From: Pseudomonas abietaniphila
Lineage (GTDB): Bacteria > Pseudomonadota > Gammaproteobacteria > Pseudomonadales > Pseudomonadaceae
Assembly: GCF_900100795.1 (NCBI RefSeq)
Contig: NZ_FNCO01000005.1
Coordinates: forward strand, 124,001 to 188,000
Reading direction: 5' to 3'
Length of the DNA: 64,000 nt
How positions within the stretch are numbered: the stretch's first letter is position 1; each line of letters opens with the position of its first letter. Below are positions 1 through 7,786 of this stretch, in pieces. The position numbers were made by a program, and so were the translations under genes. The notes beneath the pieces were generated by a model. The model worked only from the letters and a program-made list of their open reading frames with translations. It searched no databases and had not been told where the DNA came from.

Positions 1-636
1 CTCCGGGTCGAAGACGGCAAGATCACGTTCAACAATTTCAGCTCCACGCCCAAGGTGAAAATCGAAGCCGACAAGGTCAATGCCAGCATCTACAACCTGA
101 CCAACATCGCAGGCCAGCGCGACGCGCGCTTCGAAGGCAAGGCAATGCTGCTGGGCCATGCGCCACTGGAAAGCAGTGCCACCTTCGACCCATTGAGCAA
201 CTTCGAGAATTTCGATTTCAAGCTGCGCGCCACCGGCGTGCAACTCAAACAGATGAACGATTTCGCCTCGGCCTATGGCAAATTTGATTTCAACGCGGGA
301 AATGGCGACATCGTGATCGAAGCTCAGGCCAAAAAAGGCCAGCTCAGTGGCTACATCAAACCGCTGTTGCGCGACGTCGACATTTTCAACTGGCAACAAG
401 ACGTCGAAAACAAGAACAAGGGATTCTTCCGCTCCATCTGGGAGGCCATGGTGGGCGGTGGCGAAACCGTGCTCAAGAACCAGCGCGAAAACCAGTTCGC
501 CACCCGCGTCGAACTCAGTGGCAGCGTGCATAAGCAGGATGTCAGTGCTTTCCAGGCGTTTCTGCAGATCCTGCGCAACGCCTTCGTGCAGGCGTTCAAC
601 ACGCGATACGACAGTGGGAAAAGTGAGGCTAAGTGA
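1..636 (+). CDS. DUF748 family protein, C-terminal part (5' end outside window)
   Basis: The frame is open from base 1, so this is the last roughly 211 residues of a longer protein. The sequence has the repetitive beta-strand character of DUF748/AsmA-like envelope proteins: short segments such as RVEDGKITFNNFSS and FDFKLRATGVQLKQMNDFASAYG, typical of the family's C-terminus. Family members are large periplasmic or membrane-anchored proteins thought to act at the cell envelope; their biochemical role is poorly defined. The stop at 634-636 is followed at once by the convergent RHS gene. The start cannot be judged here. The GTG at position 55 is internal, because the reading frame upstream of it also encodes family-like sequence. 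Confidence 0.8.
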   Translation, partial: LRVEDGKITFNNFSSTPKVKIEADKVNASIYNLTNIAGQRDARFEGKAMLLGHAPLESSATFDPLSNFENFDFKLRATGVQLKQMNDFASAYGKFDFNAGNGDIVIEAQAKKGQLSGYIKPLLRDVDIFNWQQDVENKNKGFFRSIWEAMVGGGETVLKNQRENQFATRVELSGSVHKQDVSAFQAFLQILRNAFVQAFNTRYDSGKSEAK

Positions 637-662
637 CGCGGAATGGCGCCTCCAGCAGATCC

Positions 663-3503
663 CTAATGGAACAAAGCCCGATTCCCGCGCCGCCCCGCCC
701 GACGCGCTGCATTGCCTACGGGGCCGGCGTCTGCTCTGGGCGTTCGCACGGGTGAACTCGCTTCATCGGACATGGCCTGGACTACACCAACGCTGAAGCT
801 TCCCTGTGACAAGTTGCCCATCAATGGATTTTTCCTGGCCTCAGTAATGGATTTGACCAGGGTCGGCGCCCAGTTGTCGACCGCCCTTAAAAGCTCATTG
901 TCTTCGGTCCTCGCGGGCTCTACAAGATCGCTCATCACAGCCCAGGCCGTTTCCATTCTGTCATTCACCACGACTGCCGTGACCGCCATGAAATGAATCG
1001 AGTTCTCCTTAATCCACTGGTTGCTATTTGCCGAATTGGCAAACACCAGTCCCTGCCCAAGCGTGACTGGCAGCGTCCTCTCATTCAGACCCGCTGCATT
1101 GAGCGTTTTGAAAGTTTCATCGACCTTATAGGAGTCACTGATATTGACTGGACTTCCCCAGCCCACAGCCTCTACGTTTGGCATCCTTAACGGCATGCCG
1201 GGACTATTCCGCGCCTCTGGAGAGTAGGGGAACGGACGGGTGTCCCCGGCCAAGTAGGTGATGATGTATTCCGTTGACTGGATGCAACTTTCCGGAATAG
1301 CAAATTGAGTATGGAGAATCGTGTAGTCGGTGTCTTCGCTGTCCACCTCCGCTCTGTATAGAACCGCTGGCACATTCAGCTTCCTGGACTTCAACTCCGT
1401 CGCGAATCCGCTCGACGAACGGCGGGGCAACATATTCAAATCGTTGGTCCGCACACGAATTTGCGCCGACTCTTCATGGTTGGTACGGTCCGTGTTCACT
1501 TGAATCGGAACGCCCAAGCATATCCTGGCTTTTGACCAAACGGCCTGCAAGCCGCCGTCATCGATCAGCGTCGTCGGATTGTTTCGCGCAAAGGCATACA
1601 GATTCAGTCCATCGACCGCGCCGGCCGGATCCGGGCTGATCCATCGCTGCAACCACGGCGCGTAATAACGCGCACCGTAGTAATACAAACCACTGTCATC
1701 ACGTTCACGTCCGCTGTAACGAACGGTCTTATAGTCAGCCTCCACCGCTGAACGGGCGGCCCACCAGGCCGTCCCGCCGAAGGGGTAATAAAGTTCCTCA
1801 CTGATCAGATCTGCGTCTCGGTCAACCTCCAGATAAACAGACCGTAAGTGATCCCCGAGCCCATAGCGCAAAGCGTCGTTGAAGACGCCTTCCGGCAGCC
1901 CCTCATCCCAATGAAGACAACGGGCCGCAAGGTGCTGATCCTCCGCGATCAATACGCAGTACTGTTCACCCGTTGCAGTCTTGTCGTGCAGTTCAAGGCC
2001 GGGCAAATAAAGCACGTCATGGTGGTGCGTCAGCGTACCGGTGCTCCACGCAGAGCGTTTACGAAGACGCACGCCAGCGGCACCGTAGGCATTGCGCTGC
2101 CCGTTTGCGTCCGTCAGACGGTTGCGCGCATCCCAGATCAAGCGTTGACCGGGCTGAAGAAACAGCAAGTTGCCGTTCGCGTCAAAGCCGTTTTCCAGGT
2201 CAGGCGGCTCCGCGTCCTCGAACAGGGGCATCGCCCGATTGCTGTGTGCCATAACCTGCATGCGGCGCGTGAAATTTCCTGACTGGGCTTCATGCCGCAA
2301 CATCAGCATATTGTCGGCGGCGTCGTACTGATAATGCTGCGTATAGTTGCGCCATTGAGCCCCATCAGCGAGCTCGGTCGCAAGCGGCGGAAGATCAGGG
2401 CCCAGAGACGGAACCTGCATTTCGTAACCGCTGGCCTGTATCAAGCGATACAGCGAATCATAGGTGCGAGTCTGCACCGGCTCGATACGCTGATTACGGA
2501 AATGACTAACCGCCTGGCTGCGGTCCGTGATGCTCAATACGTTACCCACAGGGTCAGTCACGTAGCAGTGATCGTACAAAGAAGGCCCCGCATCACGGCT
2601 GGCGAATTGCCTGAGCACGTGTCCATCGCGCGGGTCGAACTGGTATTGCTCGGCCACGCCATTGCCAAGGCGCTGTCCAAGCATTCGCCCGGCTGCATCG
2701 TATTCCCTCGCCGAAACCAGCGTTTGCTCGGCGCCTTCCGCTTGCTGCAACTTCAGATCAGCCGCCTGGCCAGCACGATCAAAAAACAACGACCGTCGGT
2801 TGCCTCTGGCATCCATCTGCTCGATGAGCTCGCCTGTCGGGGCATAGAGGCTATGGGTGGTGTAGTTTTGCGGCGCAAGCATCGCATCCCGCTCTCCCAA
2901 GGACGCCGGCCAGTCTGGGGCGTCCATGTCGGGCAGGAAGGTTCGGGTCTCTCTCAGCGTATTTCCACCGAGCCCATAGTCTTCGATTTCCAGGCTCCCG
3001 GCAGGATCGTCGTGTCGGATCAGACGCCCACACCGGTTGTGCCCTGCGGCCTCCGACGACATCGCGGCATATTCGTAACGTTCAACCGCTTTACGGGGTC
3101 CGCCATCTTGCTGCTCATGCAACACAACGGGTCGCCCCAAGACGTCCAGTTCTATCCCCCACTCGGTCGCTCGGCCATCCCAACTGTTAACACGTTCAGC
3201 ATTGTCGTTGAACAGCGCGACGTGCGAACCCGAGTCCACACTCGACACACACAAAGGCAGTCCGCCGAGACTGTAGATGGCGACTGTGTTGAAGACTGCA
3301 TCCCCGCCAAGAGCGCCTAAACGCGGATCCTGGCTGGACACCGGGCGTCCTGCGAGGTCGTAGTTCTGGCGCCCAATCAATAACTCGGCCTCTTCGCCCA
3401 CGGCACTGCGCAAACAGGCAACGCTGCGCACCGACAGCCCGCGACCGTCCGTGACGAAAATCTCCGGCGTTGCAGTGTGAACAGATTCAGAGGCCATGCG
3501 CAT
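663..3503 (-). CDS. Orphan TccC-like RHS toxin with unrecognised C-terminal domain
   Basis: 946 aa. The N-terminal 650 residues match the Tc-toxin C-subunit (TccC) layout: an opening like TPEIFVTDGRGLSVRSVACLR, repeated RHS/YD units, and an RHS core near residues 590-652 (YSGRERDDSGLYYYGARYY, LNLYAFARNNPTTLIDDGGL). In this family the core forms a cocoon and self-cleaves after the conserved Asp-containing motif, releasing the C-terminal toxin. The usual DPDG is DDGG here. Residues 653-946 (bases 663-1547) are the variable toxin part, which I cannot assign; a segment IHFMAVTAVVVNDR is its most motif-like part. No TcA or TcB partner and no immunity gene are visible nearby, so this is an orphan. 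It is convergent with the DUF748 gene and divergent from the moxR gene. Confidence 0.85.
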   Translation of the reverse strand: MRMASESVHTATPEIFVTDGRGLSVRSVACLRSAVGEEAELLIGRQNYDLAGRPVSSQDPRLGALGGDAVFNTVAIYSLGGLPLCVSSVDSGSHVALFNDNAERVNSWDGRATEWGIELDVLGRPVVLHEQQDGGPRKAVERYEYAAMSSEAAGHNRCGRLIRHDDPAGSLEIEDYGLGGNTLRETRTFLPDMDAPDWPASLGERDAMLAPQNYTTHSLYAPTGELIEQMDARGNRRSLFFDRAGQAADLKLQQAEGAEQTLVSAREYDAAGRMLGQRLGNGVAEQYQFDPRDGHVLRQFASRDAGPSLYDHCYVTDPVGNVLSITDRSQAVSHFRNQRIEPVQTRTYDSLYRLIQASGYEMQVPSLGPDLPPLATELADGAQWRNYTQHYQYDAADNMLMLRHEAQSGNFTRRMQVMAHSNRAMPLFEDAEPPDLENGFDANGNLLFLQPGQRLIWDARNRLTDANGQRNAYGAAGVRLRKRSAWSTGTLTHHHDVLYLPGLELHDKTATGEQYCVLIAEDQHLAARCLHWDEGLPEGVFNDALRYGLGDHLRSVYLEVDRDADLISEELYYPFGGTAWWAARSAVEADYKTVRYSGRERDDSGLYYYGARYYAPWLQRWISPDPAGAVDGLNLYAFARNNPTTLIDDGGLQAVWSKARICLGVPIQVNTDRTNHEESAQIRVRTNDLNMLPRRSSSGFATELKSRKLNVPAVLYRAEVDSEDTDYTILHTQFAIPESCIQSTEYIITYLAGDTRPFPYSPEARNSPGMPLRMPNVEAVGWGSPVNISDSYKVDETFKTLNAAGLNERTLPVTLGQGLVFANSANSNQWIKENSIHFMAVTAVVVNDRMETAWAVMSDLVEPARTEDNELLRAVDNWAPTLVKSITEARKNPLMGNLSQGSFSVGVVQAMSDEASSPVRTPRADAGPVGNAARRAGRRGNRALFH

Positions 3504-3554
3504 AACCCTCGTTCAGCTTACCCCCAGCATATACGTGCACCTATGGGCGACGTA

Positions 3555-3572
3555 ACTGTCACAAATGACAGT
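3555..3572. promoter_or_regulatory. Perfect 7-4-7 palindrome between toxin and moxR genes
   Basis: The sequence ACTGTCACAAATGACAGT has 7-bp arms around a 4-bp centre. It lies 52 bp upstream of the RHS toxin start and 128 bp upstream of the moxR start, in the divergent intergenic region. It fits the LexA-type pattern CTGT-N8-ACAG, although its centre is less AT-rich than a strong LexA box, and it also resembles other dimeric-regulator sites. Seen directly: the palindrome. Inferred: operator function. Confidence 0.4.
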
Positions 3573-3699
3573 CCTCCGCCTTAAAACCGACCTACTGAAA
3601 GGCAGAATTGCCCTGTCGCTGAGGCCCATTCGCCTTGCACGTTGGCCCACGTGCCGCGATATAGTGATCGGCCAGGCCAGTCGCCTTGAAGGAGAACCC

Positions 3700-4545
3700 A
3701 TGAAATTCGAAGGCACTTCTGCCTACGTCGCTACCGACGACCTGAAGCTGGCGGTCAACGCTGCCATTACCCTGGAGCGTCCACTGCTGGTCAAAGGCGA
3801 GCCGGGCACGGGCAAGACCATGCTCGCCGAGCAACTGGCCGAATCCTTCGGCGCCAAGCTGATCACCTGGCACATCAAATCGACCACCAAGGCCCATCAG
3901 GGCCTGTATGAGTACGATGCGGTCAGTCGTCTGCGCGACTCTCAACTGGGCGTCGACAAAGTCCACGACGTGCGTAATTACCTGAAGAAGGGCAAGCTCT
4001 GGGAAGCGTTCGAGTCGGAAGAACGCGTGATTCTGCTGATCGACGAGATCGACAAGGCCGACATCGAATTCCCCAACGACCTGCTGCAAGAACTCGACAA
4101 GATGGAGTTCTACGTTTACGAGATCGACGAAACGATCAAGGCGAAAAAGCGCCCGATCATCATCATTACCTCGAACAACGAAAAAGAGCTGCCTGACGCG
4201 TTCCTGCGCCGCTGTTTCTTCCATTACATCGCCTTCCCTGACCGCACCACCCTGCAGCGGATCGTCGATGTGCACTACCCCGACATCAAAAAAGACCTGG
4301 TCAGCGAAGCGCTCGATGTGTTCTTCGACGTGCGCAAGGTCCCGGGCCTCAAAAAGAAGCCTTCGACCTCGGAGCTGGTGGACTGGCTGAAACTGCTGAT
4401 GGCCGACAACATCGGCGAAGCGGTGCTGCGCGAGCGCGATCCGACCAAGGCCATTCCGCCGCTGGCGGGCGCACTGGTGAAGAACGAGCAAGACGTGCAA
4501 TTGCTTGAGCGTCTCGCATTCATGAGCCGTCGTGGCAATCGCTAA
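3700..4545 (+). CDS. MoxR-family AAA+ ATPase
   Basis: 281 aa. The Walker A motif is GEPGTGKT near residue 30, Walker B is ILLIDEIDKAD near 118, and a sensor region (IIITSNNEKELPDAFLRRC) follows near 165. MoxR ATPases work with VWA-domain partners as chaperone-like modules that mature or remodel other complexes. The start is the ATG preceded by GGAG at 3691-3694. The frame stays open upstream to 3565, but that stretch has no family similarity and no ribosome site. A VWA/CoxE-like gene follows after 30 bp, so the two form the usual pair. The target complex cannot be told from the context. Confidence 0.9.
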   Translation: MKFEGTSAYVATDDLKLAVNAAITLERPLLVKGEPGTGKTMLAEQLAESFGAKLITWHIKSTTKAHQGLYEYDAVSRLRDSQLGVDKVHDVRNYLKKGKLWEAFESEERVILLIDEIDKADIEFPNDLLQELDKMEFYVYEIDETIKAKKRPIIIITSNNEKELPDAFLRRCFFHYIAFPDRTTLQRIVDVHYPDIKKDLVSEALDVFFDVRKVPGLKKKPSTSELVDWLKLLMADNIGEAVLRERDPTKAIPPLAGALVKNEQDVQLLERLAFMSRRGNR

Positions 4546-4575
4546 GCTCTTTGGGATAAGTGCGGGACAACCAAC

Positions 4576-5754
4576 ATGCTGCTCAACCTCTTCAACGAAA
4601 TGCGCGCCGCCAAGGTGCCGGTCTCGGTGCGTGAGCTGCTGGACCTGATCAACGCCCTGAAACAGCGGGTAATCTTCGCCGACTTGGACGAGTTCTACTA
4701 CTTGTCGCGGGCGATTCTGGTCAAGGACGAGCGCCATTTCGACAAGTTCGACCGGGCCTTCGGCGCCTATTTCAATGGCCTCGAAAAACTCGACGACCAT
4801 TTACAGGCGCTGATTCCCGAGGACTGGTTGCGCAAGGAGTTCGAGCGTTCGCTGACGGATGAAGAGCGCGCGCAGATTCAATCCCTCGGCGGGCTGGACA
4901 AACTCATCGAAGAGTTCAAGAAACGCCTCGAAGAACAGAAGGAACGCCACGCGGGCGGTAACAAATGGATCGGCACCGGCGGCACCAGCCCGTTTGGTTC
5001 GGGCGGCTACAACCCGGAGGGCATTCGGGTCGGCGATGCGGGCAAGCGTCAGGGCAAGGCGGCGAAAGTCTGGGATCAGCGCGAGTACAAGAACCTCGAC
5101 GACCAGGTCGAACTGGGCACCCGCAACATCAAGGTGGCCTTGCGCCGCCTGCGCAAGTTCGCGCGTCAGGGTGCGGCGGACGAACTGGACATCGACGGCA
5201 CCATCGACCACACCGCTCGCGATGCCGGTTTGCTGAACATCCAGATGCGCCCGGAACGCCGAAACACCATCAAGCTGTTGCTGTTGTTCGACATCGGCGG
5301 CTCGATGGACGCCCACGTGAAAATCTGCGAAGAACTGTTCTCGGCCTGCAAGACCGAGTTCAAGCACATGGAATACTTCTACTTCCACAACTTCATCTAC
5401 GAATCCGTGTGGAAGAACAACCTGCGCCGCACCTCGGAACGCACATCAACCCAAGACTTGCTGCACAAATACGGCGCCGACTACAAAGTGATCTTCATCG
5501 GCGACGCCGCCATGGCGCCCTACGAAATCACCCAGCCTGGCGGCAGCGTCGAGCATTGGAACGAAGAAGCAGGCTACGTCTGGATGCACCGTTTCATGGC
5601 CAAGTTCAAGAAGATCATCTGGATCAACCCGTACCCCAAAGACGCCTGGGCCTACACCACCTCGACCAACATCGTGCGGGATTTGATCGAAGATCAGATG
5701 TACCCGCTCACGTTGCGCGGGTTGGAGGAAGGGATGCGGTATTTGGCGAAGTAA
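4576..5754 (+). CDS. VWA domain-containing CoxE-like protein
   Basis: 392 aa. The C-terminal half holds a von Willebrand A domain whose MIDAS-like stretch reads LLLFDIGGSMDAH near residue 235. The canonical DxSxS is DIGGS, with Gly at the first Ser position, so metal binding may differ from textbook VWA domains. The middle region is glycine-rich (WIGTGGTSPFGSGGYNPEG) and acts as a linker to an N-terminal helical region. It probably works with the MoxR ATPase 30 bp upstream, as such pairs do in CoxD/CoxE and related systems. A regulator of metal-centre insertion or complex assembly is possible, but nothing here identifies the client. Confidence 0.87.
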   Translation: MLLNLFNEMRAAKVPVSVRELLDLINALKQRVIFADLDEFYYLSRAILVKDERHFDKFDRAFGAYFNGLEKLDDHLQALIPEDWLRKEFERSLTDEERAQIQSLGGLDKLIEEFKKRLEEQKERHAGGNKWIGTGGTSPFGSGGYNPEGIRVGDAGKRQGKAAKVWDQREYKNLDDQVELGTRNIKVALRRLRKFARQGAADELDIDGTIDHTARDAGLLNIQMRPERRNTIKLLLLFDIGGSMDAHVKICEELFSACKTEFKHMEYFYFHNFIYESVWKNNLRRTSERTSTQDLLHKYGADYKVIFIGDAAMAPYEITQPGGSVEHWNEEAGYVWMHRFMAKFKKIIWINPYPKDAWAYTTSTNIVRDLIEDQMYPLTLRGLEEGMRYLAK

Positions 5755-5771
5755 CTGAGAGCACCTTCCTC

Positions 5772-5873
5772 GTAGCAGCACGGCTTGCCGGCGGGGTGGT
5801 GTGTCTGTGATCTAAGTGTTGTCTGACACACCGCAACCGCCGACATCGGAACGCCGCCCGGGCGTGCTGCTAC
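5772..5873. repeat. Inverted REP-like pair
   Basis: The 338-bp gap between the VWA gene and the next gene holds an imperfect inverted pair. The left arm is GTAGCAGCACGGCTTGCCGG, and the right arm ends GGGCGTGCTGCTAC. It differs from the two more common REP types in this window. It may also fold as a terminator-like structure after the VWA gene. The rest of the gap up to about 6090 is AT-rich, and I see no gene in it. Confidence 0.6.
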
Positions 5874-6092
5874 AAGCCCCCCACCGCCGTCTATATCTTC
5901 ACTCCTCCAATAAATAAATTCTTACACTCTCGGCATTGACGCCTATCTCCGACGCCTATTACGTCGTTTTATCAGTTGAAAGTACAACTGAAAATCGCAG
6001 CCTTCTAAGCAGGGTATTCATCTGTTGCGGTGGAAAATATTCCGACGAACACGGCTGCCTGAGTTTTAGCCAAATACACAATGGAATTGACA

Positions 6093-7025
6093 ATGAAGAA
6101 CAATATTTTCGGAAAAACCACTTTGCACATGGCTATGGCACTGACACTCTCTAGCTTGAATACAGGGCCTGTAAGTGCCATGGGCTTTTTTGATACTGAG
6201 CATCAGGACTCGGTCAAGCTTAAAATCGAATCAAGCAATAGAGCACCTACGACCGACAGATCGGCTGAACTTCTAACAGCTGCCGAACCTGAGATCATTG
6301 AATTGCCTGATAAAATCAACCGAGTATTCGCTCAACCTAATGACGCGAACGATAAAGTTTACTACAGCTTCACGTCCACTCGCGGACAAAAAGTTATGAT
6401 CTACAATATGCGTACCATGGCCGAAGGGCCTGACTGGAACGTCGAATATAAAATTGATGGAGAATGGATTCAGGTCCCGACGGATCACAGCTTTATATCA
6501 TCAGAGCTAGTTCCCAACCAGAAGGTTTTCATGAGAGTTTCCCGATCAGCTGGGAAGCGTGTCGTAACGGGTGACAGATCTGCGATCGAGTTTGGTTCAG
6601 CCCCCTACGTAGACAGCGGAAAAACAGAAGTATCCGGCGACTATCAATGGTTCCTGACCTATTTCCCTGCCCATCTTTTCAAACACCAACTGAGCTGGAG
6701 AAGTAGGATTACAGACTCAAAAGGTCATCCGCTTGCTGGAGCAGTCGTCCACTTTATCATCAGCGCAGACGAAGACAAACCACATAAACTCGTGACTAAA
6801 GAATACATCACTGACGCATCAGGATTTATTATTGACTCCATGAAATTCGATGAGTGCATTGGTAAAAATAAGACTCCACCCTTCGTACTCGACCCTAAAT
6901 ACAAAACAAAATGGAAAGCCACATACAACACTGGCTACTGGCAGCTCGCCGTCCGAGGAAATAGCACAAGCGACATAACTCCATCAACGCTGACGCAGCT
7001 CTGCAGCGCAACCCCCATCCGATAA
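6093..7025 (+). CDS. Secreted protein of unknown function, two beta-rich domains
   Basis: 310 aa from the ATG at 6093, which has GGA 7 nt upstream. An in-frame ATG at 6081 lacks a ribosome site. The N-terminus has a lysine, a hydrophobic core and an AxA-like end (MKNNIFGKTTLHMAMALTL, then PVSA), which is a signal peptide. Residues about 70-155 look like a pre-peptidase C-terminal/jelly-roll type fold (VYYSFTSTRGQKVMIYN). Residues about 190-300 look Ig-like (SRITDSKGHPLAGAVVHFII, then DASGF), as in bacterial Big domains. No catalytic motif was seen. The coding sequence is clearly more AT-rich than its neighbours, which suggests transfer. Fold assignments are by eye. Confidence 0.7.
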   Translation: MKNNIFGKTTLHMAMALTLSSLNTGPVSAMGFFDTEHQDSVKLKIESSNRAPTTDRSAELLTAAEPEIIELPDKINRVFAQPNDANDKVYYSFTSTRGQKVMIYNMRTMAEGPDWNVEYKIDGEWIQVPTDHSFISSELVPNQKVFMRVSRSAGKRVVTGDRSAIEFGSAPYVDSGKTEVSGDYQWFLTYFPAHLFKHQLSWRSRITDSKGHPLAGAVVHFIISADEDKPHKLVTKEYITDASGFIIDSMKFDECIGKNKTPPFVLDPKYKTKWKATYNTGYWQLAVRGNSTSDITPSTLTQLCSATPIR

Positions 7026-7060
7026 AACCTCGTAAAACCTCGTAAAACCTCGTAAAACCC
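7021..7060. repeat. 10-bp direct repeat, about four tandem units
   Basis: The unit CGTAAAACCT repeats from 7031, with a first unit GATAAAACCT and a last unit CGTAAAACCC, giving four units of exactly 10 bp. The first one contains the stop codon of the secreted-protein gene. The array runs straight into the palindromic terminator. It probably arose by slippage and has no obvious function. Confidence 0.85.
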
Positions 7061-7088
7061 AATAGAACCAATTGGTTCTATTGGGTTT
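7055..7088. terminator. 34-bp perfect palindrome, probable bidirectional terminator
   Basis: Arms of 17 bp meet with no unpaired centre (AAACCCAATAGAACCAA and its complement). It lies between two convergent genes ending at 7025 and 7093. As RNA it forms a 15-bp stem with a short AATT loop. The T-run on each side is short, so termination strength is uncertain. Position and symmetry favour a shared terminator. Confidence 0.65.
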
Positions 7089-7092
7089 CTCT

Positions 7093-7668
7093 TCAGGCAG
7101 GTGAAAAAAACCTCGCATACTTGGCGCCCAGTCCCTCCAGCGATCGATGGACGATGCCAGCCAACATTTTTATATATTCCTGAGCCGCGCATCTGAAAGC
7201 CTCATCTTCATTCATCAGGCTGGACAGGATATTTTTCTCGCGCTGAGTCAGCTCACAACCTAATCCAACGGGCTTGATCAGACCCGTTTCATCGATAGAA
7301 AAACCAAACGGCTTTGTTGCCAACTCCGGCTCCGAATCTGCAAGTCTGGATTTCATCTCATCCCGCATGTTTTCCATATCAGCGGCCCGACACTCAGCAG
7401 CGTGCTTGTAGGCATCCAGTTTGGCCTGCTCTCGAAATTCCCATGAGCTAAGGGTTCTGAAGATAACACCACCATCGCCGGTGGGTCGCAACGTCCCGTC
7501 GAGTTTGACCTCATGATACACGGCGTCCGGATAGGGAGGGGCTGGTGCGGCCACCTCTATCTGGCCGGTTATGGGATGCCCCGTGGCTTCTATATTTCCT
7601 TTGCCACCGACGGCTTCAGCAGCCTGTGCAACTAAACGGTTCTGGTTGCCAATGGATGTCAGGTTCAT
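7093..7668 (-). CDS. Unknown cytoplasmic or effector-like protein
   Basis: 191 aa. I chose the ATG at 7668 because GAGG lies 7 nt upstream; a GTG two codons earlier is possible. There is no signal peptide and no membrane segment. The N-terminus is Ser/Gly/Ala-rich and apparently unstructured (residues 1-60). A helical, charged region follows at about 80-190 (REQAKLDAYKHAAECRAADM). I do not recognise a family. It is convergent with the secreted protein and shares a palindromic terminator with it. The upstream region (7669-7786) is AT-rich. An unfolded N-terminus and helical body would suit a secreted effector, but that is speculation. Confidence 0.55.
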   Translation of the reverse strand: MNLTSIGNQNRLVAQAAEAVGGKGNIEATGHPITGQIEVAAPAPPYPDAVYHEVKLDGTLRPTGDGGVIFRTLSSWEFREQAKLDAYKHAAECRAADMENMRDEMKSRLADSEPELATKPFGFSIDETGLIKPVGLGCELTQREKNILSSLMNEDEAFRCAAQEYIKMLAGIVHRSLEGLGAKYARFFSPA

Positions 7669-7786
7669 ACGCACACCTCATGTCGTGAATACATGAAGTG
7701 CTTAACGACCTTCGCCCGAAAATGATGACCTCGTCATCCTGACCAGTATTTCCGATAAACACGTAGGACAAAAGTTACAGAACTGA

